DNA of 64,000 bases, taken from the NCBI GenBank assembly GCA_964247055.1, contig OZ176059.1, forward strand, positions 2,232,001 to 2,296,000. Reading direction: 5' to 3'. How positions within the stretch are numbered: the stretch's first letter is position 1; the number at the start of each line of letters is the position of its first letter. The notes below the pieces were generated by a model, which was given only the letters and a program-made list of their open reading frames with translations, was not told the origin of the DNA and did not search any database. The DNA is from Paragordius varius. Lineage: Eukaryota > Nematomorpha. The translations under genes and the position numbers were made by a program. Positions 51,499 through 63,008 of this stretch are shown here, one piece after another.

Positions 51499-52871
51499 CA
51501 ATATTTTTATCTATTTAATGGATGATACTATTAATAAAAAAATGGTAAAATTGAATTATATACTGATAAAACGTAGTAAATTAAAAGACAAAAATATGTT
51601 TTTAAGACACACTAATAACTTTTTTTAAGATATAACCTATCATCGTTTTGGGTCGCAAAATTAAAATAAAAGATATATATTGGTATTATGTAATTACAGT
51701 ATACGCATTTATATTGACCAATTCACATTATATTAGGTCAATATTGGTAACACAGTAGTGTATGGGTAAAAACAACAAAATGTTTGAAATTAAACAATTT
51801 TTCCCATCTTGTGCAACATAAATTTCTTTATTTAATTATTATGGACAAATTTTGTGTTTAACACACGCGCTTATCATATTACCAATTATAGGCCAGCCTA
51901 TGCATCTGTATTATAATTTTTTAAAAATTTTTGTATTTTATTTAACGATATTTTATATAAAAATCCTAAAGTTTTATACAGACAAACCTTAAAATCTAAA
52001 AGACAAATAATTTTTTATGAAGACAAATACCGTAATTTGAAAAGTTTGGTTTTTTTCTATATATCCTATCGTTTTTGAGTCTTACTGGTAACACACACTC
52101 AATTTTATTCATTACACAAATGTAATTATATAGGTTACTAATAAATATTAAGAATTATGATTGTCCTTTTTTTAAAAAAAATATTGTCTTTTAATTTTCC
52201 TTTTTGTCTACACCTTAAATATTTACTGTAAAACTATCTTTTTAACTAATTTTGATTTTATACAAACTTATATTATAAAATTTAATTTATATTATTTAAA
52301 GTAAAACGACGTTTTTTATATTTAAAAAGTTTTTAACATATGATTTGTTTAAAACTATGATAAATTGTACATAGATAATAAGAATATATGCTTATAATTA
52401 CTTCTTTTATCCTTGTCTACTTAGTTTAACACATGCTTTTTTTATAAAAATTAAACTAAACCGAAATATTAGCCATACCAGGACAATTATTTTAAACGAA
52501 ATAAATATTTTACCATATTTAAGTAAAACTGGAATCAAGCGAAATTAAATTTTTTTTTGAAAAATAATATTGATGTTTTGCTACTTTTATTTGATATTTT
52601 CTATGATTTTTGTAAAAATCAAAAGAAAATTAATTATTCTCTAAAAACCATAAAAATTTAACAATACATATATACATATAAATTGTATTCATATATTTTT
52701 TATTTTATCGGTTTTTAGCGGTAGATATCCATATAAAGGGAAACACTGGACACGGTTCTCGATTCATTGATAATACGGCGGCATCTAAATTTGTAAGGAT
52801 AAATTATATTGCTTTTTTTAGAAATATGCAATTTTAGTTTTTTTTCATAATGACCCTTATAATAGTATAAA

Positions 52872-52933
<62 letters not shown>

Positions 52934-55900
52934 TATATATGAGAAAATTATTCTAACTTTTTTTAGTCAAATCAATTTGTGTTCTGTTATATAAATATTA
53001 TAAATTATAATTTTTTTCGATAAAAAATAACCCATTTTGGTTGAACACGCAATTTTTAACGATAGAAATGTTTAAATTACTATGATGACTTTATTGAAAA
53101 ATTTAAGTATCACATATAATTTAATTTAACATAGAGTTGGTCATTGATTTTGTATATTTATGTATGGTAGAAACGTTAAATTCTGTCATCTTAAAAGGAT
53201 AATTATATTAAAACATTTCCCTGCCCTGGCTTCATGGCAGATGACATTTTACAGTAAAAATTGGAATTATACGGACAAAATGTAAAAATTTAAAGGCAAA
53301 TATTTTTTTATAAACACTATTTTATTTCATTTTAAAATTAACTTGTTTCATATTGCATTATATAAAATGGATATTAATTGATGACATAATCAAATCTATA
53401 TATATAACAATTGCAATTAAATAGCTTATATGGGAAAAAATTAAGGTTTGAAAAAGTGTGGTTGTCTTTTAGAAAAAATATTTATCTTTATTTTTTTACG
53501 TTTTGTCCGTATAATTTCAGTTTTTACCGTAAAACTGTCATTTTTTGGTATATCAAAACAAACTCAAATTATGGTAAATTCTGGGTTATCAAAGTCATAA
53601 AATTTTGATTAAATGAAAATTACATGCTCAATATAAATAAATATAAAATAATGTGGTATTATCCAAATATTTTTACTAAAAATGAATTTTATTATATAAC
53701 GGTTAGACCGGTGACTACCTTCACTCCTTAAATTTATCAAAAAGAATTTCATTTTTTTAAAACACTTATTAATCATGTATTTAATTTTATTTTTTTATGT
53801 GCTACATAGTTTAAACTATTGTCATATGCCTTGGAGTACCGTGAACAAGAACGTAAAAGGTATGTATATTAAACATTAGTTTTTATAATATATATACCAT
53901 TTACATTTCAAATTTACCCATAACATAATTCAAATTTACCCTAAAATAAATTGTGTGTTTTTTTTATATATATGATGAAAATGAAATTTTGTTCGATATT
54001 AAAATTATAATGAAACGATAATATATCTTAAAGAAATATTTCATATTAATAATGAGTTATACTAACCCGAAAAAAACATATTTTAATTTAAGTGCTTGAA
54101 TTTGAATCGTTCAAGGGTGAATTTGAATTGTTCAAGGATGAATATAAATTGTTCAAGGGTAAATTTGAATTGTTCAGGGGTAAATTTGAATTGAGGGGTG
54201 AATTTGAATCGTTAAAGGGTGAATTTAAATTGTAAATGTTATATCACTGTTTCCTGATTTGCTTTAGTTATTGTTTTTGCATTTGTAATGTAGAAACGTA
54301 TCATATCATATTCTAATAATGATGGATATTTCTAAAATATTTTTTACACTAAAATGGCAATTTAAAACATTAATTTTTTACCTTATTTTTGGATTAAAAA
54401 TATTTTGATAATTATATATAATATATATATATTTGATCTAACTTTATATCTTTATGTTAAGGTTACAAATGGACCCTTTGCTATCTTTGGGGGATGTTAC
54501 TTCCATTAATCTTACGAAACTTAAAGTAAGTTCTACTTTTTGGTTTTACGTAAAAACACGCTTTATAGTATACTTTTTCAATCATTTCATATTATTATAT
54601 AGGGTGGCATGGCATTTAACATTGTTCCGTCCGAGATTGAATGTAGTAAGTGTTTGTAAGGATAAAATTAAAATATTTTCTTAAAATTTTTTTTCTGCTT
54701 TATTTTAAACGAAATTTAAAGTAAAAATTGAATTATAATAATAAAAGAAAAACATAAAAAGTATAAAAGATATTTTGGCATTAAGACAGCCAGCCATACT
54801 TTTTAGACCGTATATCTTTTTGGATTTCGAAATAAAGATTAAGTAATGATTGGTAACATTTCTTAATAACTATTATGTGAAAAAATACTTTTTTAATGTT
54901 TTTTTGTGTCTTTATAATATTTAAATAATTTTTTTCTCTGCGCTTATAAAATTTTAGCATTAGATATACGTGTTACACCACGTATAAATGTTTCCGATTT
55001 TGAATCATTGCTTAAAAGTTGGATAGCTGAGATATCACCTGACAGTATTGATGAAGTCACGTACAAATATCATCAAGTATATTCATTAATTATTACAGTA
55101 AAAATTTAAATTATACGCACAAAAAGTATAATAATATAAAGTCAAATATTGTTTTCTAAAAGTTTCCAACCATACTTTTTTTTATTTAATATAACTCAGT
55201 GTTTTGAATTTTGTAAATAAAATAGAGACGTGTGTTGGTTGGTAACACAATCAATTAAATATTTTACGGTTGTTTTAATTGGTAATTTTAATAAGATAAA
55301 TTAAGATTCGAAAAAATATGGGGTTGTCTTTTGAAAATGATTTTTTTCTTTATATTTTTACGTTTTGTCCATCATAATTTCAATTATTACTGTATTATAT
55401 ATACTTTTATTCAATATATTAAAAAAAATGCGTTAAAAAACGAAATTTGTTTCTCATTTAAAAAACTTATTCACAAACCTATGAAAAAAGTTATTCTATA
55501 CTCTTTATCATATTTTTTGGCTTTAATTTTTTATAACGGCGAATATGATTGTTAGAAATATCGGAAGGTATTAATATTCTGTATAATTTTTTGCTAAAAT
55601 TTTATCAGTTTATTGATTATAGTTTATGATCCTTTTTTCATATAATTTTAATTATCCTGGATATTTTTTAAGTTTTTTAACACTTCATTTTGTAAAAAAG
55701 TTATATATATATGTATATAATTCAAGGCTGATCTAATAATTAGTTACATGAAATAAAGTATGTATAAAATATTTATATGCTTAGCGCCCAACAAAACCGG
55801 TCATGTCTCCAATAAACCCCGGAAATATTTGGTGGGATATTATAGCTAGTACCGGGAAAGAAATGTAAATTATCAAATACATCTTATGTTACCATATACA

Positions 55901-57708
55901 ATTCAAATTCACCCTCAAATAAAATATATGTTTTAAAGATTAAAAATACCCATTATATTTATATATATTTTTAAAAAATAAAATTTTTGTTTTATATTAA
56001 AATACTGAAAAATATATTTTATATTAATAATGAGTTATATTAGTTTTGAAAACACGTAAATTATTTTTAGGGATTTGAATTGTTAAGGGTAAATTTGAAT
56101 TGTTCAAGGGTGAATTTGAACGGTAAATGGTATAAAAATAATTATTTAATTTTTTTTATTTACTGAAGAATACGAATACTTGTTAAAATATTGTCAAAAG
56201 TTAATATATTATATTATTATAATATATAAATTTGTCATAACCATTTTGAACTTGATTTAGCTATTGTGTTTTTTTCATTTTTTTTTTGTTTTTTTAACTA
56301 TAGAGCGACTAATTTCACATATTACGTCCATTAATTTTAATGTATAATAAATATAATTTTAAGTAATAATCCAATAGTTAAAATTGATACCATTTTAAAT
56401 GATATATCACGAACAAATTTTAATTAGAAAAAAACTGTATCTCACGTATTATTTATTATTACAGTTAAAACTAAAATCATAAAGACAAAACGTAAAAACT
56501 TTTAAAGACTAATATTTTATATGCAAAACAACCAAATTTGTTTAATTTAACCTATTTTTCTGGATGCAAAATAAAGAATAGATGTGTATAAATAGGTATA
56601 ACACTTATTAATTCATATACAATTCTACAATTGCAATAATCATACGGTAATTAAAAATATTTAGATTTTTGTTAATTCTGTTAATGTTAACTGATGAGAT
56701 GTTTTTATAGGAATATAACATGGTCACCAGTTATAACCGGTGGTGCTACAGATAGCCGCTTTTTGCGAGAAGTAATCATTATATATATATATATATATAT
56801 ACATTTATCATTATTTAGTATATATATGGTTATTAATTTTGCTATCATATTTAACGATTGTAGATTATTTGCTATTTAAAATATTGCCCTTTTCATTATT
56901 CTATTAACTTTTTAAATAAAATATATATTATAATATATATATATATATATATTAAGTTAGACACCCATAAATAGTTTAATATTGTTTAATTTTTTACTTT
57001 GAAAATATTCCATGCCGGTCCTATAAAAAATAAATCAGTTTGAGTAAATAACCTACCGCTAAATGATATATTTTATTAATTAATGACGCTTTAAAATCTG
57101 GTGTTTATAATTTAGTTAACGGATTTTGTTATTCTTCATTGTTTTTTACTAACCTTTAAAAACATTTTTTGCTATTTCATACTAGTTATAACTATGTGTT
57201 GGTTTTTTATGTTTTTTACAGATATATGTACTATACATTTAACACTATTAATTTTATAAAATATTACAGTAAAAATTGTAATTATACGGACAAAATGTGA
57301 AAATATAAAGACAAAGTTTTTTTTTCAAAAGACAACCACCATACTATTACAAACTTTAATTTATCCTATTATTATAATCATTTATTAACAATCATAATAT
57401 ATGTAATTGAGTTACCAATATACATGTCTATTTTATACTTTAGACGAGTTTAAAACAATGAGTCTTATAAAAATATTTTAGAAAATATTTGTCTTAATTT
57501 ATAGTTTTATGTTTTGTCCTCACGTATAATTTCAATTTTTACTGTTTTTTTTTCAAAGTTGGATATCCCTGCGTACGGGTTATCTCTTTTCAATGAAACA
57601 CCCCTACTAAGCCATGATAACAATGAATTTGTTAATAAGGATACATTTCTTAAGGGTATCGCCATTTATGAACGCCTCTTACAAAAATTATTGAAAACTA
57701 CGTCTTGA
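46855..57708 (+). CDS. ACY1: Aminoacylase-1 (M20 family N-acyl-amino-acid hydrolase)
   Basis: Fifteen exons: 46855-47134, 47364-47431, 48374-48478, 48547-48618, 50125-50147, 50374-50450, 51315-51464, 52719-52792, 53810-53859, 54462-54525, 54603-54645, 54958-55076, 55785-55864, 56711-56771 and 57559-57708. Phases fit throughout, giving 471 residues against about 408 in vertebrates. The enzyme deacylates N-acetyl amino acids in the cytosol using zinc. Metal and active-site landmarks are present: HSHTD (exon 3), RGTQ|DMK (4/5), catalytic DEEIGG (exon 7), GHGSRF (exon 8), ATDSRF (exon 14) and SHDNNE (exon 15). In exon 7 the family LDEG motif reads LGEG: the Asp is Gly but the metal-binding Glu is kept. 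The extra N-terminus is doubtful. A splice acceptor (tttaattttcag) ends at 46941, so the real start may lie in an upstream exon. The exon 2 donor (GTTTTTT) is weak. Confidence 0.93.
50893..51166. mobile_element. Short hAT-type non-autonomous element in ACY1 intron 6
   Basis: The left end 'tcaggggtccccaac' and the right end 'gttggatatccctga' form imperfect inverted repeats of about 15 bp. Sub-terminal 'gctgcccgc' and 'atgcggccgac' match the pattern of the copy at 39.33 kb. 274 bp, with no coding capacity. The flanking 8-mers are only partly alike, so the insertion is old. Confidence 0.6.
53250..53531. mobile_element. MITE family 1 copy in ACY1 intron 8
   Basis: The left end is 'acagtaaaaattggaattat', then 'acggacaaaatgt'. 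The right end is 'acgttttgtccgtataattt', then 'cagtttttaccgt'. These are inverted repeats of about 40-60 bp with (TA)n or A/T-rich DNA between. The open frame at 53411-53608 lies in it and is not a gene. Confidence 0.75.
53896..54243. mobile_element. MITE family 2 copy with expanded right end (ACY1 intron 9)
   Basis: Left end 'taccatttacatttcaaatt'. The right part (about 54104-54240) is a tandem array of about six units of roughly 21 bp, 'ttcaagggtgaatttgaatt' and variants. Final 'aaattgtaaatgttat'. The array is longer than in other copies (see findings). Confidence 0.75.
55094..55394. mobile_element. MITE family 1 copy in ACY1 intron 12
   Basis: Left end 'tacagtaaaaatttaaatta', then 'tacgcacaaaaagt'. 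Right end 'acgttttgtccatcataatt', then 'tcaattattactgta'. It begins about 18 bp after exon 12. TA-flanked. Confidence 0.7.
55889..56135. mobile_element. MITE family 2 copy in ACY1 intron 13
   Basis: Left end 'taccatatacaattcaaatt' with 'caccctcaaa'. Right end 'gttcaagggtgaatttgaac', then 'ggtaaatggtata'. It starts about 25 bp after the exon 13 donor. Confidence 0.75.
56460..56545. mobile_element. MITE family 1, left end only
   Basis: Begins 'acagttaaaactaaaatcat', then 'aaagacaaaacgtaaaaac', then 'aaaacaaccaaatttg'. No convincing right end before exon 14. Confidence 0.5.
57265..57546. mobile_element. MITE family 1 copy abutting ACY1 exon 15
   Basis: Left end 'tacagtaaaaattgtaatta', then 'tacggacaaaatgtg'. 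Right end 'gttttgtcctcacgtataat', then 'ttcaatttttactg'. It ends only about 13 bp before the exon 15 start at 57559, so the branch-point side of this splice acceptor lies inside the element. Confidence 0.75.
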
Positions 57709-57909
57709 AATAACCTTTTTTTTATAAAATATATATTGTTAAAATTATAATTATTATATATATTGTTACCAAATATCTAACTGTGTTAAATGTTACATTT
57801 ATCTTTAAAATTATATTAATATAATTATTGTAATGTTAACTATTGCAAGTGATTTGTTGATTAATTTTATGTTTATTATATAAAGATAATAGTTATGCAA
57901 TCAAATTAT

Positions 57910-57940
<31 letters not shown>

Positions 57941-58089
57941 CATATTTACAATCACACTTACTAGTCAAAAGTCATTTAAATCTATATATATATAATATAA
58001 AGTCTACACCTTCAAATAAATGGCTCAATTCCATCAATTTTTCAATTATTATTATTATAGTTAACAAATGTATATTATTAAGTATTATA

Positions 58090-58378
58090 TACAGTAAAAA
58101 TTGAAATTATACGGACAAAACGTAAAAATATAAAGATAAATATTTTTTTCAAAAGACAACCATACTTATTTAAACCTTAATTTTTCTCATAAATAAGCTA
58201 TTTAGTAACAATTGCAAAATAGAGAATCTGTGTAAGTAATATATATCTCTATTTCAGACTTTGCCATTTAAAACAATGAGTTATATTGGTATACAAGATT
58301 CAAAAAGTTTGGTTGTCTTTTAAAAAAATATTTTGTCTTTATATTTTCACGTTTTGTCCGTATAATTTCAATTTTTAC

Positions 58379-58381
<3 letters not shown>
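58090..58381. mobile_element. MITE family 1 copy between ACY1 and the Vav-like gene
   Basis: Left end 'tacagtaaaaattgaaatta', then 'tacggacaaaacgt'. Right end 'cacgttttgtccgtataatt', then 'tcaatttttactg'. This is the best-preserved copy. A short sequence ('ccttcaaataaatggctcaatt') occurs on both sides of it (58009 and 58411). Confidence 0.8.
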
Positions 58382-58412
<31 letters not shown>

Positions 58413-59045
58413 AGTCCACACCTTCAATAAATGGCTCAATTTCATCTCTAATTATTAATATTAGAGATAACAAATGTATATTATTAAGTATTATATATAT
58501 AAAAATATTTAATTTATAACCCAATAAAAAATGATGTAAAAGTATGGTGTTAAATCGAATATTTTTTCTTTATATTAAAAAAAAATCACAACACAATTCA
58601 AAAAAAATTGAAAATTTACATTCAGATTTGCGGTGTAATCATTAAATGCCACAAAAAATCCGAATTTATATGGGTTTTTAAAAATAATACAATAGATTAA
58701 TATTAAATAATACTATAAAACAATCAATAAAATTGTGTCCGATATAGATAAAATTCAATGAATATATAATTGTTTAAAAATGTTAAAATTGGTCAAATTT
58801 TAGGGGGTCAATGATTATATTAAAAATTAATATTTTATAATAAAATTTAATAGTAATGAATAACAACAACAAGCGTTTTCCATGATTAGATCTTTATATT
58901 ATATATATATTTGATACCTTGTGTAGGACATTTATAAAGTAACAATATAAATGGCTAGATTTCATGTTTGATTTTTTTGGGGGGAAAAAATATAAAATTT
59001 GAGATTTATAAATTATTGTGATTACTTAAAATATAGTACCAAATT

Positions 59046-59078
<33 letters not shown>

Positions 59079-59167
59079 GTAATCGGGTGTAAAAGATATA
59101 GGTATAATGTTTAAAAGTGATTTTGTAATAATAGAAATAATTATAATTCTAAATATATTTTTTTTAC

Positions 59168-60201
59168 TTAATTAATAGAACCGTAACGTGGGTCGACTTG
59201 GTTGGCCAAGGCATTTTCAACGGAGGCTAGATATATATATATATATAAATTATAGAATTAGATAATTATTAAAATTTAAGCTTTTAAATTTACAATCACC
59301 CGGGGTATTTCTTAAAAATTTCGTACTTTGGGTTAGAAAATTCACATAACACGGGTAATTAAATTGTAAAATTTAAAAATTCATCAACATTATAATAACA
59401 TAAAAAAATATACTAAAGAAAAAGGTTTACATTCCTTTAAAATATCAAAGAATTTTTAAGTCATTAAATAATATATGTATGACATTTTTATTTATAAAAC
59501 TTGTAAAATAACTTACATATGTTTGGGTTTGAAGTGGATATTTTCCTTGTATTTTCCATGTTATTTAGCATTAGTAGATTATCATCATTATAGGTGGATT
59601 TAAGATTCATTTTAATATTAATACCATTATAATTTTTTTTAGGATTGATATCAATGTTGTTGATGTTATTGGTTAAAGAAACGGGGTTAAGATGGCTAAA
59701 ACTTTGTGGATGTTTTTTAAGCAAAACTTTATTTTCTCGTTCTTGTATCGCAATATTGTTACTTACTAAAGACTAAAGAATTATAAAATAAATATATTTA
59801 ATTTGTAAATTATAAAAGAAATAAAAATTTATTGGAAAATATATCCGTTAGGCCTCTCAAATATACTTTTATAAACGATATAAATTCACCATTGAACATT
59901 TCAAATCCACCCTGAAACAATTCTATATTCACCTTAAAATAAATGATATGTGATTTTGATGAGTCATATACCTATTTTTTTATTTTTTTCAAAAACAAAA
60001 TAAAATTTCGTTTAAAATTAATATAATACAGAAATAAACTATGCCATATAAATAAATATTTTATATATATGGTAAGTTATATAAGGCCATAAACACATAA
60101 TTTATATTTAGGAAACGAATTTGAAATGTTGAAGGGTGGTGAACACAAATTTTTTGAGGGTAAATTTGAGTTGTTCAAGGGGTAATTTGGGGTGTAAATA
60201 G

Positions 60202-60239
<38 letters not shown>

Positions 60240-60615
60240 GGATTTAACAGTTTAGACCATTTATAAAAAATGCAGCCATTAACGGTCATAACTAATCGTT
60301 TGAAACCAGAGGCGGTAAGCCCCAATGTGTAATAATTAACCACTTCTTCAAGAAAAAATCAAAACAATATTCATAAAAATAAAATAAAATGAAAATTAAA
60401 TGTTAAAATGTTTTAATCAAGTAAAAACATCATTTTATAATTAATTTGAGGTGACATCATACCTGATACCTACGAATACATTGTTTAACATTGACGCTTT
60501 CAGATTGGCCTTGAGCATTTAAATTTAAATTTGGTCCTTGAACCGTATTTCCATTCATTTTATCAATATTGTCATTATTATATGGGTATAATAATTTAGT
60601 GTTTAAATTCTATAT

Positions 60616-60651
<36 letters not shown>

Positions 60652-61707
60652 AAAAAACATATAAAATCGTTTTTTGTGTGAAATTCAATTAAAAATCAAG
60701 CCCGAACAAAACCTTAAATAAATCCGCAAGTGTATGACTTTGATAATAGGTTATAAGGTTGGACAAAGAATCAAAATTATGATTAGAAGCTATGTAATAT
60801 TGCGTGGTACAATGGTTATTATCATCATCAGTCCTTTTTTCCATTTGTGAGATTACAATGTGTTTAACACATTCTAAATATCTAATCATACATATTGTTA
60901 TTATTATTAAATAAATGATAATTAATAATAATAATGTAGGAAAAAAAGTAAATTTTAGAGCACATTTTTTAAAAAAAACCTATACAATATTATGTATTTA
61001 AAAGCATTCGTAAAAGTTTAAAGCTACCCTATTATATCACTAAAAAATTTATTTATACAGTTGCATATATATGATTCATATATATTTCAAAATTTAAATA
61101 ACTCAGATTTTTCAATAAATACTCAGGATATGTAAAAATAATTTTTATCTTATATTTTTAAGAATTGATTAACTTTAAAATATATATATGTATATATCAT
61201 TATAACAAAATTATTTAACTTAAATCCCTAATGTATAGCAATTAATATTTACTATGGCAGCCAATATATTTTATATCACTTGCTAAGCTTTTAATTTTTA
61301 GAACCGAAACATATATAACCATCTGATTAAACACAAACAATAAATATAAAATATCAGAAAATTTACTTGAGCGATAAAACATAATTGTCATTCTGTACTG
61401 ATTGTCGCACTAAAAAAGTACCTAAATTATATAGATATACAGTAAAAATCGAAATTATACGGACAAAACGTAAAAATATATAGACAAATATTTTTTTTCT
61501 AAAAAACAAACATCCTTTTTCAAACCTTAATTTATCTTGTTAAAATAATTTAATTACAATCGTACAATATTTAAATGCTTGTTTTATCAATTTACATCTT
61601 TTTATTTCCTACTTTATAGTTTGAAACAATGAGTTATCATTATAAAATATTAGATTTAAAAAGTATGGTTGTCTTTTAGAAAAAAATATTTTTCTTAATT
61701 TTTACTG

Positions 61708-61748
<41 letters not shown>

Positions 61749-61905
61749 TATATGTATATAAGATATAAAAAATACCCGATTGTAATGGTAATAATATACG
61801 TTTAGCCTGATCTCTAGTTATATAACCCATAAACCTAATGTAAAAATATAGTAGTTGAAAATTTTATAGAAACCGTATATTAAATTAAATCAAAATTTTA
61901 TACTT

Positions 61906-61951
<46 letters not shown>

Positions 61952-62727
61952 TAAAATTATGTATAAACTAAAAATTGAAATTAATCTACAGACAGACAAA
62001 ACGTAAAAACTTAAAGACAAATATTTTTGTCAAAAGACAATTATACTTTGTCAAATTTTTTTATACAATTTCATTGTGGGGTTCACCCGTTATCAGGATT
62101 TTACTTTTATTTTCATTTATAATCAGAAAATATCATTGGTTACCAATATACATTTCTATATCATATTATCCAATTTTTTCAAAAACAGCAAGTTAAAAAA
62201 AGTACAGCGCAGTCTCTTAAAAAAATTTTTGTCCTTATATATTTTCATTTTGTCCGTATTATCATCTCAATTTTTACTGTAAAAAACAACTTAAAAAGTA
62301 AAATATTTTGTTTAGAAAAAAATATAACCTATATAAATATATATATGATTCCAATTTTTTAACATTATGTTTGTTCCCACAACTATAATATTCCTTATTT
62401 GGCAAACCAAAACAATAAAAATATACATAAATAAAAATAATTTTAAAATTAAGTTGTTTTTTTTTGAATTTTTTAAACATCATATGTTTTGCTTTAATAA
62501 TTTAATATTTTTATGATATATAAATAAATTATATTTGTCTAACCAAGAATTATTTTGAGGTATTCGCAAAAAAAGTTCATCATCTATTGGAATATTTTTG
62601 TCAATATTTTCCATAATAGGTTTATCTACTATATCGATTGCGTTTAAATGGTTAGGGCTTTCAAGTATACCTTTCGGTGAGGATTTTGAAACATTAGAAT
62701 CGTGTTTTAACTTATTTTTGTTATTAA
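59168..62727 (-). CDS. Vav: Vav-like SH2-domain signalling protein, 3' part
   Basis: Minus-strand exons: 62727-62544, 61834-61776, 61421-61367, 60881-60713, 60609-60463, 59772-59517 and, less surely, 59226-59168. All GT..AG with matching phases, about 308 residues; the 5' part lies beyond the window or was not found. Exons 2-5 make a complete SH2 domain: W|FMGYITRDQAKRILL, the phosphotyrosine-binding GTFLVRQS, KYLECVKHIVI, FDSLSNLITYYQSHTLADLF and the closing LNTKLLYPY. FLVRQ, KY..VKHI and FK-LNT-L-YPY fit the Vav family (Rho-GTPase exchange factors downstream of tyrosine kinases) better than PI3K p85 or PLC-gamma, but a p85-type regulator is the alternative. Vav proteins usually end in an SH3 domain just after SH2. 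Here the SH2 is followed by an Asn-rich tail of about 155 residues (IQERENKVLLKKHP..., NNINNIDINPKKNYNG...) and no SH3 is seen. Confidence 0.7.
59868..60206. mobile_element. MITE family 2 copy in the Vav-like gene
   Basis: The left end has 'aaattcaccattgaacattt' and the right end 'gttcaaggggtaatttgggg' then 'tgtaaatagggtata'. It lies in the intron between the 60.5-kb and 59.6-kb exons. Diverged internal sequence. Confidence 0.6.
61438..61708. mobile_element. MITE family 1 copy in the Vav-like gene
   Basis: Left end 'tacagtaaaaatcgaaatta', then 'tacggacaaaacgt'. The right end 'tcttaatttttactgta' has lost the 'gttttgtccgt' segment. It starts about 17 bp upstream of the SH2 FLVRQS exon (gene sense), close to its acceptor. 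Confidence 0.75.
61965..62281. mobile_element. MITE family 1 copy, diverged
   Basis: Left end 'aaactaaaaattgaaattaa', then 'gacaaaacgtaaaaac'. Right end 'cattttgtccgtattatcat', then 'ctcaatttttactgta'. Open frames at 61975-62282 are inside the element and not genes. Confidence 0.65.
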
Positions 62728-62733
62728 CTAAAG

Positions 62734-62737
<4 letters not shown>

Positions 62738-62808
<71 letters not shown>
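62738..62808. repeat. (TA)n microsatellite, longest in the window
   Basis: About 35 consecutive TA units. Other long (TA)n tracts lie at about 33331-33358, 50299-50325, 52871-52940 (interrupted), 57910-57934 and 61911-61950. They explain several Tyr/Ile open frames. Confidence 0.95.
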
Positions 62809-62811
<3 letters not shown>

Positions 62812-62865
62812 CTTACAGTCATGTATCCTTTGTTTTATTAAAAATTTATTTTTTTTGCGTTAAAT

Positions 62866-63008
62866 GGGTCGGTATAAATATTTGGTAAAGAATGAAAAAA
62901 ACAAAGGCTCTATGGTAATTCTTATATATTTTTTAATAAATATCATATTGTTAAAACCATAGAGCTCTTGTTTTTTCCATTCTTTACCAAATAATTATAC
63001 CCCCATTT
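62866..63008. repeat. Imperfect palindrome, ~50-bp arms
   Basis: The left arm 62870-62916 ('tatttggtaaagaatg', 'aaacaaaggctctatggt') and right arm 62958-63005 ('accatagagctcttgttttt', 'cattctttaccaaataat') are reverse complements with few mismatches around a roughly 45-bp AT-rich spacer. It may be a small MITE or a hairpin-forming insertion. Confidence 0.85.

Noticed and set aside
54104..54240. CRISPR-like short repeats
   Set aside because: Units are directly adjacent, without unique spacers, inside a MITE of a eukaryotic genome.
58590..58700. Minus-strand peptide resembling an SH3 start (VAFNDYTANLN)
   Set aside because: It would have supplied the missing Vav SH3, but no acceptor gives a credible exon, the upstream codons are AT-noise, and no GWW segment follows.
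61975..62282. Overlapping plus-strand open frames of about 70 codons
   Set aside because: Both lie within a MITE family 1 copy and contain its inverted ends.
62598..62888. Plus-strand open frame with long Tyr-Ile run
   Set aside because: The first part is antisense to a spliced exon of the Vav-like gene and the rest is a translated (TA)n microsatellite.
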